In this document: positions 26,505 to 34,994 of the stretch, in pieces | Numbering within the stretch: position 1 is the first letter of the stretch | Layout of the letters: every line of letters starts with the position of its first letter | Assembly (NCBI GenBank): GCA_039527025.1 | Contig: BAAAJN010000008.1 | Location: 1 to 64,000, forward strand | Length of the DNA: 64,000 nt | Direction of reading: 5' to 3' | Origin: Microlunatus lacustris | GTDB taxonomy: Bacteria; Actinomycetota; Actinomycetes; Propionibacteriales; Propionibacteriaceae | Notes under the pieces: generated by a model | What the model saw: the letters and a program-made list of their open reading frames with translations, nothing else | Database searches by the model: none | What the model was told of the DNA's origin: nothing | Translations under genes and position numbers: made by a program

Positions 26505-27128
26505 ATGTCCAGTCCGGGGTTCGCGCCGCCACCGCAGGGGGCGCCGCAGTTCCAGGCCCCCGGCGTCGGGTACCCGCCGGCGTTCCCGGCACGTCCTGAT
26601 CACCCCGCCTCCGCTCCGCTGTGGTCGCCGCCGACGCTGCCACCTCCTGCCCTGCCGGCACCCGTCCCGCCTCCCGAGGGTCCGCCCCAGCGGCCGGCGG
26701 TGATCGCCCTGGCCTGCACGCTGGCCGTGCTGGGCTCCCTGCAGTGGATCTGCGGCCTCAGCCTGCTCTGGGTGACCGCGACCGTGGGGGCCGGGGCGTT
26801 CGCCGAGGTCAACGACAACGGGGCGGTCTTCCACATCCTCAACCGCTTCAACTACCGGATGCTCGACGGGCTGGCCGTGCCGCTCTACCTGTTCCCGCTG
26901 GCCTCGATCATCACGGGGTTCCTGATCTTGTCCCGGCGCCGTTGGACCCGCGCGGTGCACACCGCCGTCGGCCTGGTCGCGCTCGCCTGGGCCGCCTGGT
27001 GGCTGCAGGACAACCTGCTCTGGTGGTTCAGCGCCGCCTGGTACGTCGCCGTCGCCTGCCTCGTCCTGTGGACCCCGGGCGCGACCGCCTGGTACCGCTG
27101 GCGCGACGACCAGACGCTCAGCCGGTGA
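26505..27128 (+). CDS. Proline-rich membrane protein of unknown function
   Basis: 207 residues. The first 60 are proline/glycine-rich and probably cytosolic and disordered ('PPPQGAPQFQ', 'PALPAPVPPPEGPPQRP'). About four hydrophobic segments follow (near 64-88, 125-147, 155-172, 178-192), rich in Trp in the last two. This layout is common among actinobacterial membrane proteins without assigned roles. Its last codons overlap the end of the convergent aminotransferase gene by 11 bp. Confidence 0.78.
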   Translation: MSSPGFAPPPQGAPQFQAPGVGYPPAFPARPDHPASAPLWSPPTLPPPALPAPVPPPEGPPQRPAVIALACTLAVLGSLQWICGLSLLWVTATVGAGAFAEVNDNGAVFHILNRFNYRMLDGLAVPLYLFPLASIITGFLILSRRRWTRAVHTAVGLVALAWAAWWLQDNLLWWFSAAWYVAVACLVLWTPGATAWYRWRDDQTLSR

Positions 27129-28281
27129 GCTGCCCCAGCCGCCGGACGGCCTCGTCGAGCACGGCGTCCTCCTTGCAGAAGGCCCAGCGCACGTAGGGCC
27201 TGCCGGCCTCGACGTCGTCGTAGAACACCTGGTGCGGGATGGCCACCACGCCGACCCGGTGCGGCAGGTCGCGGCAGAAGGCGACGCCGTCGTCGTAGCC
27301 GAGCGGGCGTACGTCGGTGGTCATGAAGTAGGTGCCCTGCGGGACGACGGGGTCCAGGCCGATGCCGCGCAGACCGGCGGCCAGCCGGTCGCGCTTGGCC
27401 TGCAGGCTCCGCCGGTTCTCCTCGACCCAGGCGTCGCCGTCGTCCAGGGCCCGGGCGATCGCGGGCTGGAACGGGGCGCCGGAGACGAAGGTGAGGAACT
27501 GCTTGACCGAGGTCAGCCCGTCGACCAGCTCCGCCGGCCCCAGCGCCCAGCCGATCTTCCAGCCGGTGGCGGCGAAGGTCTTGCCGGAGGAGGAGATCCG
27601 CAGGGTGCGCTCGCGCATGCCGGGGAAGGTGGCCAGCGGCACGTGCTCGGACACGTCGAACACGAGGTGCTCGTACACCTCGTCGCAGACCACGAGCACG
27701 TCGTGGGCGACGGCCAGCCGGGCGATCTCGGCCAGGTCGTCGCGGCCCAGGACCGTTCCGGTCGGGTTGTGCGGGGAGTTGACCAGCACCAGCTTGGTCC
27801 GGTCGGTGAAGGCTGCGGCCAGCTCGGCGTGGTCCAGCCGGAAGTCGGGCCCGAACAGACCGACGCCGACCCTGGTGCCGCCGGCGAGGTCGATCGAGGC
27901 GGCGTAGGAGTCGTAGAACGGTTCCAGCGCCACCACCTCGTCGCCCGGGTCGACGAAGGCGAGCATGGCGGCGGCGAGCGCCTCGGTGGCGCCGGTGGTC
28001 ACCACCACCTCGGTGTCCGCGTCGTAGTCGAGCCCGTAGTGCCGGCGGCTGTGCGCGACGACGGCCTCCCGCAGCGGCGCGATCCCGCGGCCCGGCGGGT
28101 ACTGGTTGACCCCGTCCGCGATCGCCTGTCTGGCAGCCGCGAGCATCCAGTCCGGACCGTCGGTGTCCGGGAAGCCCTGGCCGAGGTTGACCGACCGCGT
28201 CGCCAGGGCGAGGGCCGACATCTCGGCGAAGATCGTGGTGGTCGCGGACCGCACCCGCTGGGCTTTCCACGCTGAGGCCAT
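27118..28281 (-). CDS. PLP-dependent class I/II aminotransferase
   Basis: 387 residues from ATG 28281. Fold-type I signatures are 'NLGQGFPDTDGP', 'TTGATEALAAAMLA', 'NSPHNPTGTVLGRDDL', 'VVCDEVYEHL' and the PLP-lysine in SSSGKTFAATGWKIG. It is closest in pattern to the actinobacterial DapC/kynurenine-type group that includes Rv0858c (N-succinyldiaminopimelate aminotransferase), but the substrate cannot be fixed from sequence. TAGGGT sits seven bases before the start, so it is probably leaderless. Divergent from the dehydrogenase at 28367. Confidence 0.9.
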   Translation of the reverse strand: MASAWKAQRVRSATTTIFAEMSALALATRSVNLGQGFPDTDGPDWMLAAARQAIADGVNQYPPGRGIAPLREAVVAHSRRHYGLDYDADTEVVVTTGATEALAAAMLAFVDPGDEVVALEPFYDSYAASIDLAGGTRVGVGLFGPDFRLDHAELAAAFTDRTKLVLVNSPHNPTGTVLGRDDLAEIARLAVAHDVLVVCDEVYEHLVFDVSEHVPLATFPGMRERTLRISSSGKTFAATGWKIGWALGPAELVDGLTSVKQFLTFVSGAPFQPAIARALDDGDAWVEENRRSLQAKRDRLAAGLRGIGLDPVVPQGTYFMTTDVRPLGYDDGVAFCRDLPHRVGVVAIPHQVFYDDVEAGRPYVRWAFCKEDAVLDEAVRRLGQLTG

Positions 28282-28288
28282 GGCCAGC

Positions 28289-28294
28289 ACCCTA
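28289..28294 (-). promoter_or_regulatory. Leaderless -10 hexamer for the aminotransferase
   Basis: TAGGGT on the minus strand, seven bases before ATG 28281. Confidence 0.55.
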
Positions 28295-28366
28295 GCCGCG
28301 GCGCCCCGCCGGCCTAGGGCGTCCCGGTCTAGGCTCGCCGACGGGCGACGACGAGGGGAGCAGACG

Positions 28367-29839
28367 GTGTCACAGGCCTTCGAGCAGGCGGTGCTCGACG
28401 CGGTGCCGGACGGCCTGCTGATCGGGGGTGGCTGGCGACCAGCCGCGTCGGGGAGGACGCTGGAGGTGCAGGACCCCGCCACCGGTGCGGTGATCAAGAC
28501 CGTCGCCGACGGCGGGGTGGAGGACGGCGCGGCTGCGCTCGACGCGGCCGTCGAGGCCGGGCCCGGCTGGGCCCGGACCGCGCCCCGGGAGCGGGCGGAG
28601 GTCCTCCGCCGGGCCTTCGACCTGCTGCAGTCGCGCCGGGACGAGGTCGCCCTGCTGATGACGCTGGAGATGGGCAAGCCGCTGGCCGAGTCCCAGGCCG
28701 AGGTGACCTACGGCGGGGAGTTCCTGCGCTGGTTCTCCGAGGAGGCCGTCCGGATCAGCGGCCGGTACGGCACGAACCCCGAGGGCACCGGCCGGATGCT
28801 GGTCAGCCAGCACCCGGTCGGACCGTGCTACCTGATCACGCCCTGGAACTTCCCGCTGGCCATGGCCACCCGCAAGATCGCGCCCGCCCTTGCCGCCGGC
28901 TGCACGGCGGTGGTCAAGCCGGCCGAGCTGACCCCGCTGACCACCCTGTTCTTCGCCGAGCTGCTGCGCGAGGCGGGGGTCCCCGACGGCGTGGTCAACG
29001 TGGTCACCACCTCCACCGCGGCCGACGTCTCCGAGCCCGTGATCGCCGATCCCCGGCTGCGCAAGCTCAGCTTCACCGGCTCCACCGCGGTCGGCAGGCA
29101 GCTGCTCAAGCAGGCGGCCGACGGGGTGCTGCGGACCTCGATGGAGCTGGGCGGCAACGCGCCGTTCCTGGTCTTCGAGGACGCCGACCTCGACTCCGCC
29201 GTAGCGGGGGCGCTGCTGGCCAAGTTCCGCAACGTCGGCCAGGCCTGCACCGCCGCCAACCGCTTCCTGGTGCACGAGCGGGTGGCCGAGGAGTTCACCG
29301 CCCGGGTGACCGCCGAGGTCCGCGGCCTCCGGGTCGGCCGCGGCACCGAGGACGGGGTGCAGGTCGGGCCGCTGATCGACGACCGCGCCGTCCGCAAGGC
29401 CGAGCAGCTCGTCGGCGACGCCGTCGACCGGGGCGCGGAGGTGCTGACCGGCGGGGCCCGGGTCGAGCGCGAGGGCACCTTCTACGCCGCCACCGTGGTG
29501 GCCGGCGTCCGACCGGGCAGCGACATCCTGCGCCAGGAGATCTTCGGCCCCGTCCTCTCGGTCGCCACCTTCGGCGACGAGGACGAGGCGGTGGCGCTGG
29601 CCAACGACACCGAGTACGGCCTGGTGAGCTACGCCTACACCCGCGACGCCGACCGCGGCCAGCGACTGGTCGACCGGCTCGAGACGGGGATGATGGGCCT
29701 GAACGTCGGCGTCATCTCCAACGCCAGCGCCCCGTTCGGCGGGGTCAAGCAGTCCGGCCTCGGCCGGGAGGGCGGTCTCGAGGGCATCGCGGAGTACCTG
29801 TCGACCAAGTACACGCTGACCCCGGACCCCTACCGCTGA
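28367..29839 (+). CDS. Succinate-semialdehyde dehydrogenase-type aldehyde dehydrogenase
   Basis: 490 residues from GTG 28367, preceded by GAGGGGAG. The catalytic Cys294 lies in VGQACTAANRF, the general-base Glu260 in SMELGGNAPF, and the NAD(P) loop in 'SFTGSTAVGRQ'. 'MTLEMGKPLAESQAEVTYGGEFLRWFSEEA' and the C-terminal 'GGVKQSGLGREGG' match GabD-type enzymes, which make succinate from succinate semialdehyde in GABA breakdown. No GABA aminotransferase is recognisable next to it. TAGGCT at 28330-28335 is a likely -10, giving a leader of about 30 bases. Confidence 0.88.
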   Translation: MSQAFEQAVLDAVPDGLLIGGGWRPAASGRTLEVQDPATGAVIKTVADGGVEDGAAALDAAVEAGPGWARTAPRERAEVLRRAFDLLQSRRDEVALLMTLEMGKPLAESQAEVTYGGEFLRWFSEEAVRISGRYGTNPEGTGRMLVSQHPVGPCYLITPWNFPLAMATRKIAPALAAGCTAVVKPAELTPLTTLFFAELLREAGVPDGVVNVVTTSTAADVSEPVIADPRLRKLSFTGSTAVGRQLLKQAADGVLRTSMELGGNAPFLVFEDADLDSAVAGALLAKFRNVGQACTAANRFLVHERVAEEFTARVTAEVRGLRVGRGTEDGVQVGPLIDDRAVRKAEQLVGDAVDRGAEVLTGGARVEREGTFYAATVVAGVRPGSDILRQEIFGPVLSVATFGDEDEAVALANDTEYGLVSYAYTRDADRGQRLVDRLETGMMGLNVGVISNASAPFGGVKQSGLGREGGLEGIAEYLSTKYTLTPDPYR

Positions 29840-29845
29840 CCCGCG

Positions 29846-29872
29846 CCCGCTGGGTCGGACCACCGCAGCGGG
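29846..29872 (+). terminator. Weak hairpin after the aldehyde dehydrogenase
   Basis: CCCGCTG (29846-29852) and CAGCGGG (29866-29872) pair across 13 bases, just after the stop codon. No T-run. Confidence 0.4.
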
Positions 29873-29907
29873 ACCCGGGCAGAACCCCGCGGTGGGAGGA
29901 TGGCCCG

Positions 29908-30654
29908 GTGAGCGACTCCCCCGGCGCGCGCACCGGCCGCCGCACGCCGGCAGGACGGGCGCGCTCCCGACGGCGGCGGCCCTCCGCGCTGACCGTGGTC
30001 GGCCTGGTGCTGCTGGTGGCCGGGCTCGGCTGCGTGGGATGGGTGGCCTACCAGTACTTCGGCACGAACATCGTCGCCGGACGTGCCTTCGACTCCGAGC
30101 GGCAGGATCTGCGCCAGCGCTGGGAGCGGGCCGGGCCCACACCGGCCGCCGACCCGTCGTCACCGTCCTCGGACCGGGCGCCGGAGCCGGAGCCGGAACC
30201 GCGTCCGGGTGACGCGACGGCGCTGCTGCGGATCCCGGCCTTCGGCGCGGACTACGAGATCCCGGTCCTGGAGGGCACCGACCTGGACATCTTGTCCGGG
30301 GGAGTCGGGCACTACCCGGGCACCGCCGCGCCCGGTGAGGTCGGCAACTTCGCGCTCGCGGGGCACCGGGTGACGCACGGTCAGCCGTTCAACCGGCTGC
30401 TGGAGCTGGAGCCCGGCGACGAGGTCGTCGTGGAGACGCGGACCGCCGTGCACACCTACGTGCTGGACGAGCCGCCGCGCGACCTCACCGTCGACGACAC
30501 CGCGACCTGGGTGCTGGACCCGGTGCCCGGCGAACCCGACCGGGAGCCGACCCGGGCCCTGATCACCCTGACCACGTGCCAGGACCTGTTCCGTTCACCC
30601 GACCGTTCGGTCGGCTTCGGGCACCTGCAGAGCACCCGCAACAAGCAGGGCTAG
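29908..30654 (+). CDS. Class E sortase
   Basis: 248 residues from GTG 29908, with GGGAGG upstream. A basic N-terminus, one membrane anchor (about 27-47) and a Pro/Glu-rich linker lead to the catalytic domain outside the cell. Key residues are His153 in ALAGHRVTHG, Cys224 in TLTTCQDL and an Arg at 229 or 233. 'GVGHYPGTAAPGEVGNF' is typical of class E, the actinobacterial housekeeping-like class that recognises LAxTG signals. No sorting-signal substrate is encoded beside it. Confidence 0.9.
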   Translation: MSDSPGARTGRRTPAGRARSRRRRPSALTVVGLVLLVAGLGCVGWVAYQYFGTNIVAGRAFDSERQDLRQRWERAGPTPAADPSSPSSDRAPEPEPEPRPGDATALLRIPAFGADYEIPVLEGTDLDILSGGVGHYPGTAAPGEVGNFALAGHRVTHGQPFNRLLELEPGDEVVVETRTAVHTYVLDEPPRDLTVDDTATWVLDPVPGEPDREPTRALITLTTCQDLFRSPDRSVGFGHLQSTRNKQG

Positions 30655-30821
30655 CCCGAGGCCCCGCTGGCCGAGTCCCGTGCCGCACCTGGCCGAGGGG
30701 CCTCGCCCGTCGTCGCCGGGTTCGCCGTGGTGGGGACGGCGCCGGCACACCCGATCTGCTGCCCTCCACGCCGGACCAGGTGCCCCGGGGGCGGAACGCG
30801 GATCTCCCCGACCCGCTCGGC

Positions 30822-30827
30822 TAGGCT
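30822..30827 (+). promoter_or_regulatory. Leaderless -10 hexamer for pyrE
   Basis: TAGGCT, eight bases before ATG 30836. Confidence 0.5.
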
Positions 30828-30835
30828 CCCCGGTC

Positions 30836-31396
30836 ATGCCGCAGAACGACGCCTCCCCTGACCGCGCCCGCCTCGTCGAGCAGGTCCGGGAGCTGGCCGT
30901 CGTGCACGGCGCGGTCACCCTGGCCTCCGGCCGCACCGCGGACTACTACGTCGACATGCGGCGGGTGACCCTGGACGGAGCCACGGCCCCGCTGATCGGC
31001 CGCGTGATGCTCGACCTGGTGGCCGACTGGGAGTTCGACGCCGTCGGCGGCCTGACCCTGGGCGCCGACCCGGTGGCGGTGGCCATGCTGCACGCCACGG
31101 CGGCGACCGGAGGGGTGCTGGACGCGTTCGTGGTCCGCAAGCAGGGCAAGGCGCACGGCCTCCAGCGGCGGATCGAGGGCTCCCCCGTCGAGGGGCGGCG
31201 GGTGCTGGCGGTCGAGGACACCAGCACCACCGGTGGATCGGTGCTGACCGCGGTCGAGGCGCTGCGGGAGGCCGGCGCCGAGGTGGTGGGTGTCGCCGTC
31301 GTCGTCGACCGGGACACCGGTGCCCGGGAGAAGATCGAGGCCGCGGGGCTCCCGTACCGCGCGGCGCTCTCGGCCGCCGACCTCGGTCTGGCCTGA
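30836..31396 (+). CDS. pyrE: Orotate phosphoribosyltransferase
   Basis: 186 residues from ATG 30836. The PRPP-binding loop reads VLAVEDTSTTGGS, and 'FVVRKQGKAHG' gives the flexible catalytic loop. 'HGAVTLASGRTADYYVDMRRVTL' is the N-terminal orotate site. It makes orotidine monophosphate in pyrimidine synthesis. It stands apart from other pyr genes, as is usual in actinobacteria. The 181 bp before it contain no other gene that I can support. Confidence 0.93.
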   Translation: MPQNDASPDRARLVEQVRELAVVHGAVTLASGRTADYYVDMRRVTLDGATAPLIGRVMLDLVADWEFDAVGGLTLGADPVAVAMLHATAATGGVLDAFVVRKQGKAHGLQRRIEGSPVEGRRVLAVEDTSTTGGSVLTAVEALREAGAEVVGVAVVVDRDTGAREKIEAAGLPYRAALSAADLGLA

Positions 31397-31505
31397 CGCC
31401 GGCCCGCCGCAGCCCGGCGCCGGCCCGCGCAGGCACTACTGTGAGGCCGTCCGGCCGCTCCGGCTGCGGGCGCTCGCGTCCGCTCCCGACTCCTGAGGAG
31501 ACCTG

Positions 31506-32291
31506 ATGGGCACCGCCATCACCGTCATCGTCGTCATCTTGGTGATCGTCGTCATCATCGCCCTGATCGCCATGGGCTCCTACAACGGCTTCGTGAAGTC
31601 GCGGAACCTGATCCAGGAGTCCTGGCGGCAGATCGACGTCGAGCTGAACCGCCGCTACGAGCTGATCCCGAACCTCGTCGAGACGGTCCGCGCCTTCGCC
31701 GCGCACGAGCGCAACACCCTCGAGGACGTCACCCGGCTGCGGAGCCAGGCCCAGTCCGTCGCCCAGGCGGACGGCTCGCTGCCCAGCCAGCAGCGCTCCG
31801 ACGTCGAGCAGGCCCTCTCCGGCGCCGTCCGCAACCTGATCGTCAGCGTCGAGGCCTACCCCGACTTGAAGAGCAACCAGAACTTCTTGGAGCTGCAGCG
31901 CCAGCTGGCCGAGACCGAAGACCGGATCGCCGCGGGCCGTCGCTTCTACAACGCGAACGTCCGGGTCTACAACACCAAGGTCGAGTCCGTGCCCTCGAAC
32001 GTCATCGCCGGCCTGTTTAAGTTCGAGAAGGCCACCTACTTCGAGGTGAACGACCCGTCCGTGCGGCAGGCTCCCGGCGTCAGCTTCGGCGAGATCGCCT
32101 ACCGCGGCGAGGAGCCCGGCCGGTCGCAGGGGCAGCTGCCCCCTCAGCAGTCGGCGCCGCCGGTCTCCTTCGACCGTGACGACGCACTGCCCGACCCGCA
32201 GCAGCAGTACAGCCAGCCGCCGTCCTACCAGCAGCCGCCGCAGACCGGCGGCTACACCCCGCCGCAGTCGGGCGGCCAGCAGCAGCCGTAG
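31506..32291 (+). CDS. LemA family membrane protein
   Basis: 261 residues from ATG 31506, after TGAGGAGACC. A single N-terminal membrane helix (about 5-24) precedes the helical LemA domain: 'SYNGFVKSRNLIQESWRQIDVELNRRYELIPNLVETV', 'NLIVSVEAYPDLKSNQNFLELQRQLAETEDRI', 'RRFYNANVRVYNTKVESVPSNVIAG'. The last 65 residues are a Gln/Pro-rich low-complexity tail. The LemA role is not well defined. TACTGT at 31437-31442 is a possible -10. Confidence 0.93.
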   Translation: MGTAITVIVVILVIVVIIALIAMGSYNGFVKSRNLIQESWRQIDVELNRRYELIPNLVETVRAFAAHERNTLEDVTRLRSQAQSVAQADGSLPSQQRSDVEQALSGAVRNLIVSVEAYPDLKSNQNFLELQRQLAETEDRIAAGRRFYNANVRVYNTKVESVPSNVIAGLFKFEKATYFEVNDPSVRQAPGVSFGEIAYRGEEPGRSQGQLPPQQSAPPVSFDRDDALPDPQQQYSQPPSYQQPPQTGGYTPPQSGGQQQP

Positions 32292-32358
32292 TGGTGCTGG
32301 GTAGCGTGGCGCAGGGCCGGGACCGGTCTGACCACCACGCAGAGGGGAACGCCGCTCC

Positions 32359-33306
32359 ATGCCCGCAGAGATGACCTACCGCCAGCTCGGCCACTCCGGC
32401 CTGACCGTCTCCACCGTCGGGATCGGCTGCAACAACTTCGGCGCCCGGATGGCGGACGAGGACGTGGCCCCGGTGGTGCACGCCGCCATCGACGCCGGCA
32501 TCACGCTGTTCGACACCGCCGACGTCTACGGGAACCGCGGCGGCTCGGAGACCCTGCTCGGACAGGCCCTCCAGGGCCGGCGCGACCAGGTCGTCCTGGC
32601 CACCAAGTTCGGGTCGGACATGGGCGGCAGCAACGGGCCGGACTGGGGCGTCCGGGGCTCACGGCGCTACATCCGGCTGGCGGTGGAGAACAGCTTGCGC
32701 CGGCTGGGGACCGACTGGATCGACCTCTACCAGATGCACACCCCGGACCCGCGGACGCCGGTCGAGGAGACCCTCGCCGCGCTGAGCGAGCTGGTGGCCG
32801 AGGGCAAGGTGCGCTATGTCGGCTCGTCGAACTTCGCCGGCTGGCAGGTCGTGGACGCCGACTGGACCGCGCACACCGGCAACCTCGAAGGTTTCGTCTC
32901 CGCCCAGAACGAGTACTCCTGGCTGAGCCGGGGGATCGAGGCCGAGCTCGTGCCGGCCCTGCAGCACACCGGCCAGAGCCTGCTCCCGTACTTCCCGCTG
33001 GCCTCGGGGCTGCTGACCGGCAAGTACCGCCGCGGTGCTGACGCTCCCGCCGGCACGCGGTTGGCCGGGCTGCCGGACCGGTTGGCCGCTGCCGACTTCG
33101 ACCTCATCGAGGCCATCGGGCGGTTCGCCGACGAGCGCGGCGTGACCATGCTGCAGGTGGCGGTGGGCGGGCTGGCCGCGATGCCGACGGTGGGTTCGGT
33201 GATCGCCGGCGCCACCTCCGTCGAGCAGGTGCGGGGCAACGTCGAGGCCGGCCTCTGGGTGCCGTCCGAGGACGACCTGGACGAGCTGCGGAGCATCACC
33301 GGCTGA
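32359..33306 (+). CDS. Aldo/keto reductase
   Basis: 315 residues from ATG 32359, after AGAGGGGAA. The catalytic tetrad is visible: Asp and Tyr in FDTADVYGN, Lys in ATKFGSDMG and His in YQMHTPD. The cofactor-binding end has 'PTVGSVIAGATSVEQVRGNV'. Such NADPH-dependent TIM-barrel enzymes reduce aldehydes and ketones; the substrate is unknown. Downstream is the repeat array at 33320 and then a convergent DedA gene. Confidence 0.92.
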   Translation: MPAEMTYRQLGHSGLTVSTVGIGCNNFGARMADEDVAPVVHAAIDAGITLFDTADVYGNRGGSETLLGQALQGRRDQVVLATKFGSDMGGSNGPDWGVRGSRRYIRLAVENSLRRLGTDWIDLYQMHTPDPRTPVEETLAALSELVAEGKVRYVGSSNFAGWQVVDADWTAHTGNLEGFVSAQNEYSWLSRGIEAELVPALQHTGQSLLPYFPLASGLLTGKYRRGADAPAGTRLAGLPDRLAAADFDLIEAIGRFADERGVTMLQVAVGGLAAMPTVGSVIAGATSVEQVRGNVEAGLWVPSEDDLDELRSITG

Positions 33307-33319
33307 CGAACCCCGTGCC

Positions 33320-33480
33320 CTGAGCGTGTCCAAGGGCCTTCGACAGGCTCAGGCCGCGGGGGCGGGCTCAGGCCGCGGGGGCGGGCTCAGGCCGCGGGGG
33401 CGGGCTCAGGCCGCGGGGGCGGGCTCAGGCCGCGGGGGCGGGTTCAGGCCGCGGGGCGGGCTCAGGCCGCAGGGGGGGGC
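33320..33480. repeat. Convergent-junction repeat, site 2: palindrome followed by 19-bp tandem units
   Basis: A 33-bp imperfect palindrome (33320-33352) opens with CTGAGCGTGTCCAAGGGC. Its right end, CTCAGG, is then repeated at 33348, 33367, 33386, 33405, 33424, 33443 and 33461, spaced 19 bp (the last 18), with unit CTCAGGCCGCGGGGGCGGG. The array runs to within five bases of the DedA stop. It fills the gap between two convergent genes. Confidence 0.87.
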
Positions 33481-33484
33481 GGGA

Positions 33485-34168
33485 CTACTCGCCGACCGGG
33501 GTCCCGGCCGTCCGGTGCCGGCGGCGGGCCAGCAGGAACTCGACGACCATCGGGAGCACCGAGACCAGCACGATCAGCACCAGCACGGCGTCGATGTTGT
33601 TCTTGATGAAGCTCACGTTGCCCAGGTAGTAGCCCAGCGTGGTCACGCCGACGGCCCAGAGCACGCCGCCGACGGCGGTGTAGACGATGAAGTGCTTGAA
33701 GTTCATCCGGCTCACACCGGCGACCAGGGTGACGAAGGTGCGGACGATCGGCACGAAGCGGGCCAGGATCAGGGCGCGGCTGCCGTAGCGGTCGAGGAAG
33801 ACGCGGGTCTTCTCCACGTAGGAGGGCTTGAAGATCTGCCCCATCAGCCCGGTCCGTTCCCGGAACAGCGGGGGACCGATCAGCCGGCCCAGGCCGTAGC
33901 CCACGACGTTGCCCAGCACCGCGGCGATCACCAGCACCGTGCAGACGAAGACCATGCTGTGGTCGATGGCGCCGATGGCGACGAAGACGCCGACGGTGAA
34001 CAGCAGCGAGTCTCCCGGCAGGATGGCGAAGAGCCCGCACTCGGCGAAGATCACGAAGGCGACACCCCACAGGGCGTACGGGCCGAACGCGCGGATGAGC
34101 GCCTCGGGGTCGAGCCAGGAGGGCAGCAGCATCGGCGTCAGGAGCGCGGCGTCGACCAGGAGGTTCAC
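33485..34168 (-). CDS. DedA family membrane protein
   Basis: 227 residues from GTG 34168. It has five or six hydrophobic segments with the DedA/VTT core: 'FAECGLFAILPGDSLLFTVG', 'GNVVGYGLGRLIGPPLF', 'FLDRYGSRALILARFVPIVRTFVTLVAGVSRM'. DedA proteins are linked to lipid flipping and membrane potential. The start codon is seven bases from a minus-strand TACCGT that overlaps the -10 of the divergent methyltransferase gene, so this pair shares a symmetrical promoter. Confidence 0.92.
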   Translation of the reverse strand: MNLLVDAALLTPMLLPSWLDPEALIRAFGPYALWGVAFVIFAECGLFAILPGDSLLFTVGVFVAIGAIDHSMVFVCTVLVIAAVLGNVVGYGLGRLIGPPLFRERTGLMGQIFKPSYVEKTRVFLDRYGSRALILARFVPIVRTFVTLVAGVSRMNFKHFIVYTAVGGVLWAVGVTTLGYYLGNVSFIKNNIDAVLVLIVLVSVLPMVVEFLLARRRHRTAGTPVGE

Positions 34169-34175
34169 CGGCCGA

Positions 34176-34185
34176 ACGGTACCGT
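34176..34185. promoter_or_regulatory. Symmetrical bidirectional -10 element (DedA / SpoU methyltransferase)
   Basis: The 10-bp palindrome ACGGTACCGT reads TACCGT on both strands, the two hexamers overlapping at the central TA. The minus-strand copy lies seven bases before GTG 34168 and the plus-strand copy eight bases before GTG 34194. Only 25 bases separate the two start codons, so both mRNAs are probably leaderless and both starts depend on this site. Confidence 0.65.
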
Positions 34186-34193
34186 CGATCGCT

Positions 34194-34823
34194 GTGAGTT
34201 ACCTGAACGAGGACGAGGTGGCGGCGGCCGCCGGTCCCGGCGTCGGCCCGCACCCCGAGCCCTGGCCGGACGACCCCCGGCTGGACCCGGAGCTGCTCGC
34301 GCACGGTGACCACCGCAACGTCGTCGACCGCTACCGGTACTGGCGGCTCGACGCCGTGGTCGCCGACCTCGACGGCCGCCGGCACCCGCTGCGGGTCGCG
34401 ATCCAGAACTGGGAGCACGACTTCAACATCGGCTCCATGGTCCGCACGGCCAACGCCTTCAACGTGGCCGGCGTGCACATCGTCGGCCGACGACGGTGGA
34501 ACCGGCGCGGAGCGATGGTCACCGACCGCTACCTGCACGTCGAGCACCATCCCGATGTCGCCGACCTCGTCACCTGGCTCGACGCGCACGGCTACACCCC
34601 CGTCGGGGTGGACAACCTGCCCGGCTCGGTACCGCTGGAGCGGACGGAGCTACCCGAGCGGGCGTGCCTCGTCTTCGGCTCGGAGGGTCCGGGGCTGACG
34701 CCGGAGATGGTCGCCGCGTGCTCCTCGCTGGTGGCGATCAGCCAGTACGGGTCCACCCGGTCGATCAACGCGGGGGCAGCCGCGGCCATCGCCATGTACG
34801 CCTGGGCGCTCCGCTGGGCCTGA
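34194..34823 (+). CDS. SpoU/TrmH-family RNA methyltransferase
   Basis: 209 residues from GTG 34194. The SPOUT knot motifs are present: 'NWEHDFNIGSMVRTANAFNVAGVHIVG' (motif 1), 'CLVFGSEGPGLTPEM' (motif 2) and 'YGSTRSINAGAAAAIAMYAW' (motif 3). It should 2'-O-methylate tRNA or rRNA using AdoMet; which one is not clear, although the size fits TrmH-like proteins. No Shine-Dalgarno is present, in line with a leaderless start. Confidence 0.9.
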   Translation: MSYLNEDEVAAAAGPGVGPHPEPWPDDPRLDPELLAHGDHRNVVDRYRYWRLDAVVADLDGRRHPLRVAIQNWEHDFNIGSMVRTANAFNVAGVHIVGRRRWNRRGAMVTDRYLHVEHHPDVADLVTWLDAHGYTPVGVDNLPGSVPLERTELPERACLVFGSEGPGLTPEMVAACSSLVAISQYGSTRSINAGAAAAIAMYAWALRWA

Positions 34824-34950
34824 CCCGGCGCCCTCCACGGGCAGGTGGTCAGGGCCTCGCGCTGGGAGCGGAGGGCCGCGACGCGCACCGTGCCCGTCCG
34901 GGCCGTGGCGGTCGTCGTGCAGCCAGCTCGCTGATCCAGCCACTGGTCGT

Positions 34951-34989
34951 CATCTTGGGTTGACGTCACCGTATCGTCAACTTAAGATG
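34951..34989. promoter_or_regulatory. Large inverted repeat containing the promoter of the HTH/Clp-N pair
   Basis: Arms CATCTTGGGTTGACG (34951-34965) and CGTCAACTTAAGATG (34975-34989) pair with two mismatches over 15 bp; spacer 9 bp. The left arm contains TTGACG (-35, 34960-34965) and the right arm TAAGAT (-10, 34983-34988), exactly 17 bp apart. The -10 is six bases before ATG 34995. A dimeric repressor binding both arms would cover the whole promoter; the adjacent HTH protein is the natural candidate. Confidence 0.75.
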
Positions 34990-34994
34990 ACGGC

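Noticed and set aside
33348..33480. Possible CRISPR array (regular 19-bp repeats)
   Set aside because: Units are contiguous, without unique spacers of constant length, and no cas gene is present. The same holds for 57367-57619.
34824..34950. Possible RNA gene in the gap before the HTH/Clp-N pair
   Set aside because: No tRNA-like T-loop, anticodon stem or other known structure could be drawn.
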